Positions 30,702 through 38,934 of a DNA stretch of 64,000 nt are shown in pieces. Origin of the DNA: Cronobacter condimenti 1330 (GTDB lineage Bacteria > Pseudomonadota > Gammaproteobacteria > Enterobacterales > Enterobacteriaceae); NCBI RefSeq assembly GCF_001277255.1, contig NZ_CP012264.1, positions 3,472,001 through 3,536,000 of the forward strand, in the 5' to 3' direction. Position 1 is the first letter of the stretch, and each line of letters starts with the position of its first letter. The notes under the pieces are model-generated. The model saw only the letters and a list, made by a program, of their open reading frames with translations. It made no database searches and had not been told where the DNA came from. The translations under genes and the position numbers were made by a program.

Positions 30702-30713
30702 CGAAGGTATTGA

Positions 30714-31730
30714 ATGGCGACTATTAAGGATGTTGCGCGGCTTGCAGGAGTTTCTGTCGCCACGGTCTCCCGCGTAATTAACGATTCCCCCAAAGCCAGC
30801 GACGCCTCACGTCAGGCGGTGCTGAGCGCCATGGAAGAACTCAACTACCACCCGAACGCCAACGCCCGTGCGCTGGCGCAGCAGACGACCGAAACCATTG
30901 GGCTTGTGGTGGGCGACGTCTCCGATCCCTTCTTCGGGGCAATGGTAAAAGCCGTCGAGCAGGTGGCCTATCACACCGGGAATTTCCTGCTTATCGGCAA
31001 CGGCTACCACAGCGAGCACAAAGAGCGGCAGGCGATTGAACAATTGATCCGCCACCGCTGCGCTGCGCTGGTAGTGCACGCCAAAGTACTTCCTGACAGC
31101 GAACTGATTCCGCTCATGAAACAGATCCCGGGCATGGTACTGATCAATCGGATCCTGCCGGGCTTCGAGGCCCGCTGCGTGGCGCTCGACGATCGCTACG
31201 GCGCGTGGCTTGCCACCCGGCACCTGATTCAGCAGGGCCATACGCGCATCGGGTATCTGTGCTCAAACCATGCGATCTCAGACGCCGACGATAGGCTGAA
31301 GGGCTATTATGACGCGCTGCGCGAACACGATCTGCCGTGCAACGATCGTTTAGTCGCGTGGGCTGAACCCGATGAGAGCGGCGGCGAGCAGGCCATGACC
31401 GAGCTGCTCGGCCAGGGAAAACAGTTTACCGCGGTAGCCTGTTATAACGATTCGATGGCTGCGGGCGCGATGGGCGTGCTGAATGATAACGGCATCGCGG
31501 TACCGCAGGAGATTTCGCTGATTGGTTTTGATGACGTGCTGGTCTCGCGCTATGTGCGCCCGCGTCTGACCACGATTCGCTACCCGATTGTAACGATGGC
31601 AACGCAGGCGGCGGAGCTCGCGTTAGCGCTGGCCGATAACCGCCCGGCGCCGGAGATCACCAATATTTTTACGCCGACGCTGGTGCGCCGTCACTCGGTG
31701 GTCGCCCCCGCAGAATCTGATAAATCGTAG
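30714..31730 (+). CDS. galR: Galactose operon repressor GalR
   Basis: 338 residues (E. coli 343), nearly identical over residues 1-325. A LacI-family protein: the N-terminal helix-turn-helix TIKDVARLAGVSVATVSRVIN is followed by a periplasmic-binding-protein-like galactose-binding core with DVSDPFFGAMVKAVE and SLIGFDDVLVSRYVRP. It represses galactose uptake and use genes. The last residues (APAESDKS) differ from E. coli, and the final 40 bp overlap the 3' end of the convergent acetyltransferase gene. This junction marks the left edge of the first accessory insert. Confidence 0.97.
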   Translation: MATIKDVARLAGVSVATVSRVINDSPKASDASRQAVLSAMEELNYHPNANARALAQQTTETIGLVVGDVSDPFFGAMVKAVEQVAYHTGNFLLIGNGYHSEHKERQAIEQLIRHRCAALVVHAKVLPDSELIPLMKQIPGMVLINRILPGFEARCVALDDRYGAWLATRHLIQQGHTRIGYLCSNHAISDADDRLKGYYDALREHDLPCNDRLVAWAEPDESGGEQAMTELLGQGKQFTAVACYNDSMAAGAMGVLNDNGIAVPQEISLIGFDDVLVSRYVRPRLTTIRYPIVTMATQAAELALALADNRPAPEITNIFTPTLVRRHSVVAPAESDKS

Positions 31731-32167
31731 CGGTAGAGATGCACGGTCTGGTCAGGGTAGTCCAGGCCGTCGCCGATATACGACCAGCCAAAACGCTCGT
31801 AATAATCCCGGCAGGCGGAGTAGAGAAACAGTTCGTGAAAGCCTTCCCGGCGCGCGTAATCTCTCACCGCGCCCTGTAATTTTCCGCCAAGCCCTTTGCC
31901 GCGCTGCGCATCGTCAACATAGAGCGCGGCAAGCCACGGAAACAGATCCTGACGGCTTATCAAATCACAGCGCCACAGCCCCACGGTGCCGAGCAACGTG
32001 TCACCCTCGATGGCGACAAACGTGAGCGGCAGTTTGCCCGGCTGCTGGCTGTGCGTGACGATGCTTGCAAAAAACGCGCGCGGCAACGACACCCCAAACG
32101 CCTGCCACAGCCATTCGGTCACCTGCTCCGCGTGCTGCGGGGCGTCATACAGCGGCACTATCTGCAT
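31691..32167 (-). CDS. GNAT-family N-acetyltransferase
   Basis: 158 residues, ATG after AAAGGAG. The GNAT acetyl-CoA-binding motif A is clear in AALYVDDAQRGKGLGGKLQGAV (Q/R-x-x-G-x-G) around residues 80-101, and motif B is in GFHELFLYSACRDYYERFGW. The substrate cannot be told; the family acylates small amines, antibiotics or protein N-termini. It starts 13 bp after the GntR regulator gene and is therefore probably the last gene of the PTS operon. Its stop lies within the galR coding region. Not present at this place in E. coli. Confidence 0.85.
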   Translation of the reverse strand: MQIVPLYDAPQHAEQVTEWLWQAFGVSLPRAFFASIVTHSQQPGKLPLTFVAIEGDTLLGTVGLWRCDLISRQDLFPWLAALYVDDAQRGKGLGGKLQGAVRDYARREGFHELFLYSACRDYYERFGWSYIGDGLDYPDQTVHLYRYDLSDSAGATTE

Positions 32168-32180
32168 CGCACGGCTCCTT

Positions 32181-32954
32181 TCATTGCAGTTTTCCCTGGA
32201 AAATGGGCACCGACTCGAAAAGGTAGCCGTCGAAATCAGGCGCGTCGGCGTCGGAAAGCTCCATCAGGCTGTTTTTTACATTCTCAAGATGCTGCCACAT
32301 CGCCTGCCAGGCCCCCATTACATCACGGCGACGCAGCGCCGCGAGGATGGTCTGGTAATCGCCAAGCCACTTCAGACGATGGGCGCGGGTTTCAATATGC
32401 GCGCGCAGTTGCTGCCACAGCGGGCTACTGTCCATGTGATGCCAGATGCTTTCTACCGTCGCCAGCAGCATCTGATTCTGTGACGCGCCCGCAAGCACCA
32501 GATGAAACATCTTGTTGTTGTCCTGCGTGGTGTCATTCATCGCAATCGCGCGCTGTTCCTGCTCCAGAATGCGTCGCAGGTTATCGATATCCGCTTTAGT
32601 CGCCATTTTGGCAGCAAAGGCGGCGATATTGCTCTCCAGCAACTGCCGCGCCTGGAGCATTTCAAAAGGGCCAATGTCGCTTGAGAAAAACCGTTCCTCT
32701 TCCGCTTCGTGCTCCGCCGGAATGCGCATGACGTAAACGCCAGAACCCTGACGAATATCCACCGTGCCCTGTAGCTCCAGCATGAGCAGCGCTTCGCGCA
32801 CAATGGTGCGACTGACGCCATATTTCTCGGCGATATTGCGCTCCGGCGGAAGACGGGAGCCGACCGGGTAATGTCCCTGGATAATCTGCGCGCGCAGATC
32901 CTCGCCAATCTCCTGATACTGCTTTTTCTCCGGCGGAACGACAGCCTTCTCCAC
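32181..32954 (-). CDS. GntR/FadR-family regulator, UxuR/ExuR-like
   Basis: 257 residues, starting at GTG 32954 after AGGTGATCAC. The winged-helix GntR domain (about 10-78) contains GSRLPPERNIAEKYGVSRTIVREALLML. The C-terminal FCD domain (about 100-245) has GPFEMLQARQLLESNIA and a putative metal-binding His set. Much of the protein matches E. coli UxuR (AMWQHLENVK, DGYLFES), but the locus lacks hexuronate genes. It is therefore probably a paralogue recruited to the PTS operon. Palindromes of UxuR type (TTGGTATACCAA) occur upstream of the EIIC gene and are its likely targets. Effector unknown. Confidence 0.88.
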   Translation of the reverse strand: MEKAVVPPEKKQYQEIGEDLRAQIIQGHYPVGSRLPPERNIAEKYGVSRTIVREALLMLELQGTVDIRQGSGVYVMRIPAEHEAEEERFFSSDIGPFEMLQARQLLESNIAAFAAKMATKADIDNLRRILEQEQRAIAMNDTTQDNNKMFHLVLAGASQNQMLLATVESIWHHMDSSPLWQQLRAHIETRAHRLKWLGDYQTILAALRRRDVMGAWQAMWQHLENVKNSLMELSDADAPDFDGYLFESVPIFQGKLQ

Positions 32955-33015
32955 GTGATCACCTGTGCTCTGAATGGACCCAATATAGCTTACCGCCTGG
33001 CGGCGGAAAGGCGCG

Positions 33016-33333
33016 TTAGATTACCAGAGATAACGCCTGATCGAGAACTTTCGCGCCGTTAAGCGTGCCGTAAGCGACAGAATCAATGACCGCGATCGGG
33101 ATTTGGTGCTCGTCGGTCAGCTTTTTATTTTCTGCGAGTTTAAAGCGCACCTGGGGGCCCAGCAGCACCGCCTGGATATCGCGGGCGTATTGCTCTAACT
33201 CATCACGCAGGTTCTGCTCGGGGATGGCGTAGATTTTCAGCTCCAGCCCGCGTTCGGCGGCGGCTTTTTCCATTTTGGTCACCACCAGAGAGGTCGACAT
33301 GCCAGCGGAACAACACAGTACGATACGTTTCAT
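33016..33333 (-). CDS. PTS system lactose/cellobiose-type EIIB component
   Basis: 105 residues from ATG 33333 (RBS AAGGAG 6 nt upstream); an in-frame start 10 codons earlier is less likely. MKRIVLCCSAGMSTSLVV is the phosphocysteine loop of ChbB-type EIIB, with Cys8 as the phosphate acceptor. The short single-domain form fits the lactose/N,N'-diacetylchitobiose family. It receives phosphate from an EIIA that is not encoded nearby and passes it to sugar transported by the EIIC at 34779-36116. Lies between the glucosidase and the GntR gene. Confidence 0.92.
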   Translation of the reverse strand: MKRIVLCCSAGMSTSLVVTKMEKAAAERGLELKIYAIPEQNLRDELEQYARDIQAVLLGPQVRFKLAENKKLTDEHQIPIAVIDSVAYGTLNGAKVLDQALSLVI

Positions 33334-33343
33334 CAGCGGCTCC

Positions 33344-34771
33344 TTATTTCCATTCATCATCAAGCGTGAGCGTCAGCGTGCGCGATTCGCTTAAGCGCCG
33401 GTACCAGTGCAGCGATTTTTTCGGGCGTCTGGCGCGCTTGTGCTGTAAATCGATCTCCACCAGCCCGTAGCGGTTTTTAAAGGCGTTCATTGGCGAAACA
33501 TTGTCGGTAAATGCCCAAAGCATATAGCCCCGACAGTTTGCGCCCGCCTCGCGCGCCAGCAGCGTCTGGTGTAAATGCTCGCCGATAAATACGATGCGGT
33601 AGTCATCCTCAATCACGCCATCGGCGTTGCGGAACTGCGCTTCGTTTTCAACGCCCATTCCGCTTTCGGCCACAAACCACGGCAGGTTGCCGTAATCGTT
33701 TTTGATCCGCATCGCCATGTCATAAATGATGCGCGGATAAATCTCCCAGCCACGCGAGGTATTCATCCGCCGCCCCGGCAGCTCAAACGGTTCGTAGTAA
33801 TACGCCGGATGGAAAGGCGTTTCCGGGTGCCAGGCGCGTGACGGGGCTTTGACGCGATGCGGGTAGTAAAGATTGATGCCAAGCTCATCCACGGTATATG
33901 CGCGAATGACCGCAAGCTCCTCTTCGCTGTACTCCCACGCCACGCCGTGTTTTTCCAGCAGTTGCAGCAGTTCAGGCGGGTATTCACCCTTCACCAGAGG
34001 GTCGAGGAACACCCGGTTATAGAAGAGATCGTAGCGGTCTGCGGCTTTTATATCGTGCGGCGCGCGTGAGCGTGGGTAGGTCACTTCCGGGTTGAGGATA
34101 ACCCCGACGCTCCCCGCGTAACCCTTTTCACGGAACAGGCGCACTACTTTCGCGGTGGCGAGGATTTTATGGTGATTCCACTGCATCCATGTGCCGGTAT
34201 TCTGCTCATACGGCCAGCGCAGCGCGTCAAGATATACGCGGGTCTGCACCACAATCGGCTCGTTAAAGGTGAACCAGCGCGATACCTTGTGGTGGTAGCG
34301 CTCAAACACTTTTTCCGCGTACAGCACGAACAGTTCGACGACCTTTTTAGATGACCAGCCGCCATAGGTTTCAAAGAGATAAGCGGGCAACTCATAATGC
34401 TCAAGGCAGATCATCGGTTCAACGCCCGCCGCGCGGATCGCATCCAGGAAGCGGTCGTAATACGCGGCGTACTCTTCGTCAACGATGCCCTGTTCGTAAT
34501 CAGTAAAAAAACGCGACCAGTTAATCGAGGTGCGGTAGTGCGTCAGCCCTGCCGCTTTCATGAGCGCCACATCGTCTTCGTAGCGGTTAATCAGATCGGT
34601 GGCGCCGGCCGGGCCGTAGCCGTTATGCCAGACGTGGCGGTCGTTTTTGTACCAAAGATCGAGCCAGGAATCCTGGCCTGCTTTTTTGCCACTCCATCCT
34701 TCGGTTTGCCACGCGGATGACGCCGCGCCCAGTATGAAGTCCTGCGGGATGGCGAGAGTTTTTTCGCTCAT
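33344..34771 (-). CDS. GH1 6-phospho-beta-glucosidase (or 6-phospho-beta-galactosidase)
   Basis: 475 residues from ATG 34771 (GAGGA 5-8 nt upstream, 7 bp after the EIIC stop). A glycoside hydrolase family 1 barrel: FILGAASSAWQTEG at the N-terminus, acid/base Glu171 in WFTFNEPIV, nucleophile Glu369 in WFVAESGMG, and the late WAFTDNVSP motif. With the adjacent PTS genes it should hydrolyse a phosphorylated disaccharide brought in by EIIC/EIIB. Phospho-sugar specificity (gluco or galacto) cannot be read safely. Stops 10 bp before the EIIB start. Confidence 0.9.
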   Translation of the reverse strand: MSEKTLAIPQDFILGAASSAWQTEGWSGKKAGQDSWLDLWYKNDRHVWHNGYGPAGATDLINRYEDDVALMKAAGLTHYRTSINWSRFFTDYEQGIVDEEYAAYYDRFLDAIRAAGVEPMICLEHYELPAYLFETYGGWSSKKVVELFVLYAEKVFERYHHKVSRWFTFNEPIVVQTRVYLDALRWPYEQNTGTWMQWNHHKILATAKVVRLFREKGYAGSVGVILNPEVTYPRSRAPHDIKAADRYDLFYNRVFLDPLVKGEYPPELLQLLEKHGVAWEYSEEELAVIRAYTVDELGINLYYPHRVKAPSRAWHPETPFHPAYYYEPFELPGRRMNTSRGWEIYPRIIYDMAMRIKNDYGNLPWFVAESGMGVENEAQFRNADGVIEDDYRIVFIGEHLHQTLLAREAGANCRGYMLWAFTDNVSPMNAFKNRYGLVEIDLQHKRARRPKKSLHWYRRLSESRTLTLTLDDEWK

Positions 34772-34778
34772 GGCGTCC

Positions 34779-36116
34779 TCATGCTTTTTTAACGGTTTCA
34801 ACGCTCGCGGCCTGTAACTGCGCCTGCTCAGCGCGGCGCGAAGCTATCTTCACGAACGGCAGATAGATAAGAATGGAAACCAGGATACAGACCAGTTGCG
34901 TGACGACCGCGCCCATCGAACCTGCGGTGGAAAGCCAGGCGTTAATCAAAGGCGGCGTGGTCCATGGCACCATCACCACGGCTTTTCCGGCAAAACCCAT
35001 GACGGTTGCGAAGTAGCCGATGGAGCCCGTCACCAGCGGTGTGATGATAAACGGCACCGCCAGGATCGGGTTTAGCATGATCGGCATGCCGAAGATAACG
35101 GGCTCGTTGATATTGAAAATGCCCGGCCCGAACGACAGTTTCGCAATTTCTTTCATCTCTTTGCGTTTGGTGGCGATCATGACCGCAATCAGCAGGCCGA
35201 TGGTCAACCCCGAGCCACCGATGCTCATGTAAACATCCCAGAAAGGCATGGTGATGATATTGGGCACCTCTTTGCCCTGCTCAAACGCACTCATATTTAC
35301 GGTGATGGCGCCAAGCAACAGCGGCTCGCGAATGGGTTTAATCATCTGGTTGCCGTGAATGCCAATCACCCAGAAAAGCTGGGCGACAAACATCAGCAAC
35401 AGAATGCCCGGCAGGCTCTGTACCACACGTTCCAGCGGCTGCTGCACCACCTGATACACCGCGTCGTAGAGATACATGCCGGTCACCTGATGGAACACGA
35501 ACCCAAACGTGGCGATAACGGTGGTGGTGATAATGGCCGGAATAAGCGCCGAGAAGGAGGCTGAAACGTTTGGCGGCACGGTGTCAGGCATTTTGATTTT
35601 CAGCCCGTCGCGATTCTCAAGCCAGGTGTAGATCTCGACCGACAGAATGGCGATAAACATGCCGAGGAAAAGGCTGCGGGTATCGGAGAACTGGCGCAGC
35701 AGCACATCTTTCACCACATGCATTTCGCCATCCACCAGCATTTCGACAGTGGTCGGCGTAACGCAGATAAAACAGATAACCGCCAGCAAACCCGGGAACA
35801 ACGTCTTGATGCCGTTGATGCGCCCAAGCTCAATGCCGATTAAAAATACCGCGCCGATATTTAAGAAATTTAGCGTCGCGTAGTTAATGGCGCTGGTGAT
35901 GGGTTTCAGGGCCGCCAGAAATGACAACGCCTGGAAGCTCGCCAGCCCGTTTTTCGGGTCCAGCACCATGTTGGAGATCAGTACCGAAAAAGCGCCGACG
36001 ATAATGACCGGCATCAGCGTAATAAAGGATGCCTTGATCGCCATGATGTAGCGGTAACTGTTGAATTTGGTCGCGAAACTGCCCAGAGAATCGATCAACT
36101 TTTCCTGGAATGCCAT
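34779..36116 (-). CDS. PTS system lactose/cellobiose-family EIIC permease
   Basis: 445 residues with about ten hydrophobic helices, close in layout to ChbC/CelB permeases. Conserved family features include PGIFNINEPVIFGMPIMLNP, the sugar-binding loop of EIIC, and GIHGNQMIKPI. It translocates and, with EIIB, phosphorylates a beta-linked disaccharide. First gene of an apparent operon EIIC-glucosidase-EIIB-gntR-GNAT on the minus strand. Operator-like palindromes lie 60-170 bp upstream. No EIIA or fused IIA domain is seen. Confidence 0.92.
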   Translation of the reverse strand: MAFQEKLIDSLGSFATKFNSYRYIMAIKASFITLMPVIIVGAFSVLISNMVLDPKNGLASFQALSFLAALKPITSAINYATLNFLNIGAVFLIGIELGRINGIKTLFPGLLAVICFICVTPTTVEMLVDGEMHVVKDVLLRQFSDTRSLFLGMFIAILSVEIYTWLENRDGLKIKMPDTVPPNVSASFSALIPAIITTTVIATFGFVFHQVTGMYLYDAVYQVVQQPLERVVQSLPGILLLMFVAQLFWVIGIHGNQMIKPIREPLLLGAITVNMSAFEQGKEVPNIITMPFWDVYMSIGGSGLTIGLLIAVMIATKRKEMKEIAKLSFGPGIFNINEPVIFGMPIMLNPILAVPFIITPLVTGSIGYFATVMGFAGKAVVMVPWTTPPLINAWLSTAGSMGAVVTQLVCILVSILIYLPFVKIASRRAEQAQLQAASVETVKKA

Positions 36117-36175
36117 AGGGTGTGCCCTCTTGATAGGTGGCTTTTTTATCGGAAAGGTTACCGCTGAATACCTTT

Positions 36176-36187
36176 TTGGTATGCCAA
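36176..36187. promoter_or_regulatory. UxuR-type palindrome, site 1 (TTGGTATGCCAA)
   Basis: Core TTGGTATGCCAA inside TTTTTGGTATGCCAAAAAA (36173-36191), one base from the perfect UxuR/ExuR-type palindrome TTGGTATACCAA. It lies about 60 bp upstream of the EIIC start. Likely operator for the UxuR-like regulator at 32181-32954. Confidence 0.6.
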
Positions 36188-36240
36188 AAAATAGGATCGC
36201 CCCGCATAATTATCTGTGACCCTTCTCGCACAAATGATGA

Positions 36241-36252
36241 TTGGCATTCCAC
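36241..36252. promoter_or_regulatory. UxuR-type palindrome, degenerate site 2
   Basis: TTGGCATTCCAC, a weaker copy of the same motif between sites 1 and 3. Its centre is 65 bp from site 1 and 31 bp (about three helical turns) from site 3. Confidence 0.35.
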
Positions 36253-36271
36253 ATAAGCAAAACGTCTGCTT

Positions 36272-36283
36272 TTGGCATACCAG
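36272..36283. promoter_or_regulatory. UxuR-type palindrome, site 3 (TTGGCATACCAG)
   Basis: TTGGCATACCAG within CTTTTGGCATACCAGAAAG. It is nearly the reverse complement of site 1 and is centred 96 bp from it. It lies between the two divergent genes, about 120 bp upstream of the LacI-type gene. Confidence 0.55.
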
Positions 36284-36320
36284 AAAGAAAAACGGACGAC
36301 ACGACCTGTCACGACGGCGA

Positions 36321-36336
36321 CAGCGCACGTGCGCTG
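36321..36336. promoter_or_regulatory. Perfect CG-centred 16-bp palindrome upstream of the LacI-type gene
   Basis: CAGCGCACGTGCGCTG is a perfect palindrome with a central CG, the typical symmetry of LacI-family operators. It sits 64-79 bp before the start of the LacI-type regulator, so autoregulation is plausible. There is no other direct evidence. Confidence 0.4.
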
Positions 36337-36399
36337 CCCGAAGCCGTCCGGCTTGTGTGTTAAACTCCATCGCATCACGATGAAAACGGGAGCGGAAGA

Positions 36400-37437
36400 A
36401 TGGTGACAATGCGGGATGTTTCACTGCGGGCAGGCGTTTCCAAAGCGACCGTTTCACGCGTGCTGAATAACACAGGCCAAGTGAAAGAGAGCACCCGCGC
36501 GCAGGTCTTCCGCGCGATGGAAGAGCTGGGTTACCGCCCTAACCTGCTGGCGCGTTCGCTTGCGCACCGCACCAGCAACAGTATTGGACTGGTGGTATCC
36601 AGCTTTAACGGCTTCTATTTCGGGCGGCTTTTACAGCAGGCGTCGCGCCAGACCGAGGCGCACGGCAAACAGCTTATCGTTACAGACGGCCACGACACCC
36701 CTTCGCGTGAGCTGGAGGCCGTACAGATGCTCGCGGACCGCCAGTGCGACGCCATCGTGCTCTACACCCGCCACATGAGCGAAAAGGCGATTATGTCGCT
36801 TATCGACAACACCACCGTGCCGCTGGTGATTATCAACCGCGACGTCAGCCAGGCGCGCGAGCGCTGCGTGTTCTTTGAGCAGCAGGACGCCGCATTTCAG
36901 GCGGTAGAGTATTTGATTGATCAAGGACACAGGGAGATCGCCTGTATTACGGTGTCGCTCGCGACGCCCACCGGTCAGGCACGCCTGCTGGGCTATCGCC
37001 GGGCGCTGGAAAAACACGGCATCGTGAGTAACGAGGCGCTGATAAAGAACGGCGATTCCAGCATGAGCAGCGGCCATGCGCGTTGTCGGGAATTGCTGGA
37101 AAGCGGTGTGCGGTTTAGTGCGCTCTTTGCGTGTAATGACGATATGGCGCTTGGCGCCTCGAAAGCGTTGTACCGGGCGGGCCTGCGAATTCCGCAGGAT
37201 GTGTCGCTGTTCGGCTTCGACGACGCGCCGAGCGCCGCCTGGCTTGAGCCTGGGCTGTCGACCGTCTGTCTGCCGATTGAAGATATGATAACGACCGCCA
37301 TTGAACGTGCGATACGGCTGGCCCGGGACGAGCCTCTCACCGCGATCCCCCCCTTCACCGGCACACTGGTCCTGCGCGATTCCGTCGCGCAGGGACCTTA
37401 CGCCGTCGCCTCGTTAAATGCGCTCAAGCGCCAGTAA
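36400..37437 (+). CDS. LacI-family transcriptional regulator (AscG-like)
   Basis: 345 residues, ATG after GGGAGCGGAAGA. The N-terminal helix-turn-helix MRDVSLRAGVSKATVSRVLN, the hinge with LARSL (residues near 50-55, including the minor-groove leucine), and a sugar-binding core ending SLFGFDDAPSAAWLEPGLS are present. Among E. coli proteins it most resembles AscG, which controls beta-glucoside genes. Divergent from the EIIC operon, so the block has two regulators. Its last 24 bp overlap the 3' end of convergent lysA, the right edge of the insert. Confidence 0.88.
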   Translation: MVTMRDVSLRAGVSKATVSRVLNNTGQVKESTRAQVFRAMEELGYRPNLLARSLAHRTSNSIGLVVSSFNGFYFGRLLQQASRQTEAHGKQLIVTDGHDTPSRELEAVQMLADRQCDAIVLYTRHMSEKAIMSLIDNTTVPLVIINRDVSQARERCVFFEQQDAAFQAVEYLIDQGHREIACITVSLATPTGQARLLGYRRALEKHGIVSNEALIKNGDSSMSSGHARCRELLESGVRFSALFACNDDMALGASKALYRAGLRIPQDVSLFGFDDAPSAAWLEPGLSTVCLPIEDMITTAIERAIRLARDEPLTAIPPFTGTLVLRDSVAQGPYAVASLNALKRQ

Positions 37438-38676
37438 CTCGTCGATAGTCTGACGACGGCGAATCGTGCGCGCTTCGCCGTTTTCCAGCAGCACTTCCGG
37501 CAACAGCGGACGGCTGTTGTAGTTGGAGGACATCGACGCGCCATACGCGCCGGTATCGTGCAGCACCAGATAATCCCCCGGACGCACCGCCGGCAGCGGC
37601 CGGGTTTCCACTTTGCCGCCCTCTTGTTGCGTAAATACATCGCCTGATTCACACAGCGGCCCGGCAACGACCGTCTCAAGCAGCGGCGCGTCGCGCAGGT
37701 CGCGGCCATCCGCCGCCAGCGCCGAAATGTGGTGATAGCTGCCGTACATCGACGGGCGCATCAGATCGTTGAAGCCTGCGTCGATCAGAACGAAATGGCG
37801 TGATCCCATCGCTTTAACGCTGCGCACCTGCGCCACCAGCACGCCCGCCTCTGCCACCAGGAAGCGACCCGGCTCGATCTCAAGCTTGATCGGGTGACCA
37901 AAATGCGCGGCGATTTTCTCGCGGGCACTGTTCCAGAGGCCAAAATAGTGGTCGGTATCGATAGTTTCATCGCCTTCACGATATGGCACAGACAAACCGC
38001 CGCCTGCGGAAATCGCCTCCAGATCCTGATCGAATTCAATGACCTGACTTACCATCGCTCCGCACACCTGCTCCAGATGACCATAGTCAACGCCGGAACC
38101 AATGTGCATATGCATACCGACAAGCTTTAGCTGATAACGCTGCATTATTTCAAGCGCTGCCGGAAGATCGCTGTACCAGATGCCGTGTTTGCTGTTCTCG
38201 CCGCCAGTGTTGGTTTTCTGGCTGTGCCCGTGGCCGAAACCCGGGTTGATGCGAAGCCACACCCGATGCCCTGGCGACACTGCGCCAAGCTGCGCCAGCA
38301 TGTCCACCGAGCCTGCGTTAACGGGCACGCCCAGTTCATGGACGCGGGCGATGGTTGCCTCATCCAGCACGTCCGCCGTAAAGACGATGTCATCCGGGTT
38401 CTGGCGCGGATCGTAACCGGCGGCGACCGCGCGCTCTATTTCACCGAGCGATACGGAATCCACTTTTACGCCCGCTTCACGCATCAGACGCAGGATATGA
38501 ATATTCGAGCAGGCTTTCTGGGCGAAGCGAATGACATCAAACTGGCGCAGACGGTCGATTTGCGCGCGAATAATCTGTGCATCATAAACCCATACCGGGC
38601 CGCCGAATTGCGCGGGCAACGGCAGTAAATGTGTGGCATTCAGGGCGCTGTCGGTGGTGTAGAGCGAGCGTGGCAT
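37414..38676 (-). CDS. lysA: Diaminopimelate decarboxylase
   Basis: 420 residues, E. coli length. A PLP-dependent fold III enzyme that turns meso-diaminopimelate into L-lysine. The PLP lysine is Lys54 in FAQKACSN. SAGGGLSVPY and EPGRFLVAEAGVL are phosphate-binding segments, and CESGDVF is the substrate-binding cysteine loop. Divergent from its activator lysR, as in E. coli. The 3' end overlaps the LacI-type gene. Confidence 0.98.
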   Translation of the reverse strand: MPRSLYTTDSALNATHLLPLPAQFGGPVWVYDAQIIRAQIDRLRQFDVIRFAQKACSNIHILRLMREAGVKVDSVSLGEIERAVAAGYDPRQNPDDIVFTADVLDEATIARVHELGVPVNAGSVDMLAQLGAVSPGHRVWLRINPGFGHGHSQKTNTGGENSKHGIWYSDLPAALEIMQRYQLKLVGMHMHIGSGVDYGHLEQVCGAMVSQVIEFDQDLEAISAGGGLSVPYREGDETIDTDHYFGLWNSAREKIAAHFGHPIKLEIEPGRFLVAEAGVLVAQVRSVKAMGSRHFVLIDAGFNDLMRPSMYGSYHHISALAADGRDLRDAPLLETVVAGPLCESGDVFTQQEGGKVETRPLPAVRPGDYLVLHDTGAYGASMSSNYNSRPLLPEVLLENGEARTIRRRQTIDELLALERI

Positions 38677-38934
38677 AGCGGGACTCCTTTAAGCTGATGC
38701 CTTTATTACGCCATAGTCGCTTTCGAAGAAAAAATATCGATTTCTCGTGAGTCTATGCAAATATGATATGGTTTTGTGAGACGGATGCCATGCGTAGCGC
38801 TACGCTTGCTTCTCCCGGCTTTTTGCGCAGGCGGGCACGACACGGCCACCATCCGCGCTCCTTCTCCCTGCGTCTACAGCGCGAGAATCAGCGCGAGGGG
38901 AAAACCGCTCACCCTTCGCTAATAAGGAACCCTC
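38677..38934. promoter_or_regulatory. lysA-lysR divergent control region
   Basis: 258 bp, which seems longer than the E. coli gap. An AT-rich stretch at about 38725-38770 with several T-N11-A type matches is the probable LysR site, but I cannot pick one. A perfect 14-bp palindrome GCGTAGCGCTACGC lies at 38792-38805. Confidence 0.5.

Larger units (their letters stand above)
30211..30713. other. aas-galR intergenic region with the Omr sRNA
   Basis: 503 bp without protein genes. It holds one Omr-type sRNA on the minus strand (30383-30466), its upstream control region (about 30467-30590) and the galR promoter and operator on the plus strand. The 30211-30382 stretch contains no second sRNA that I can recognise. 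Confidence 0.8.
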
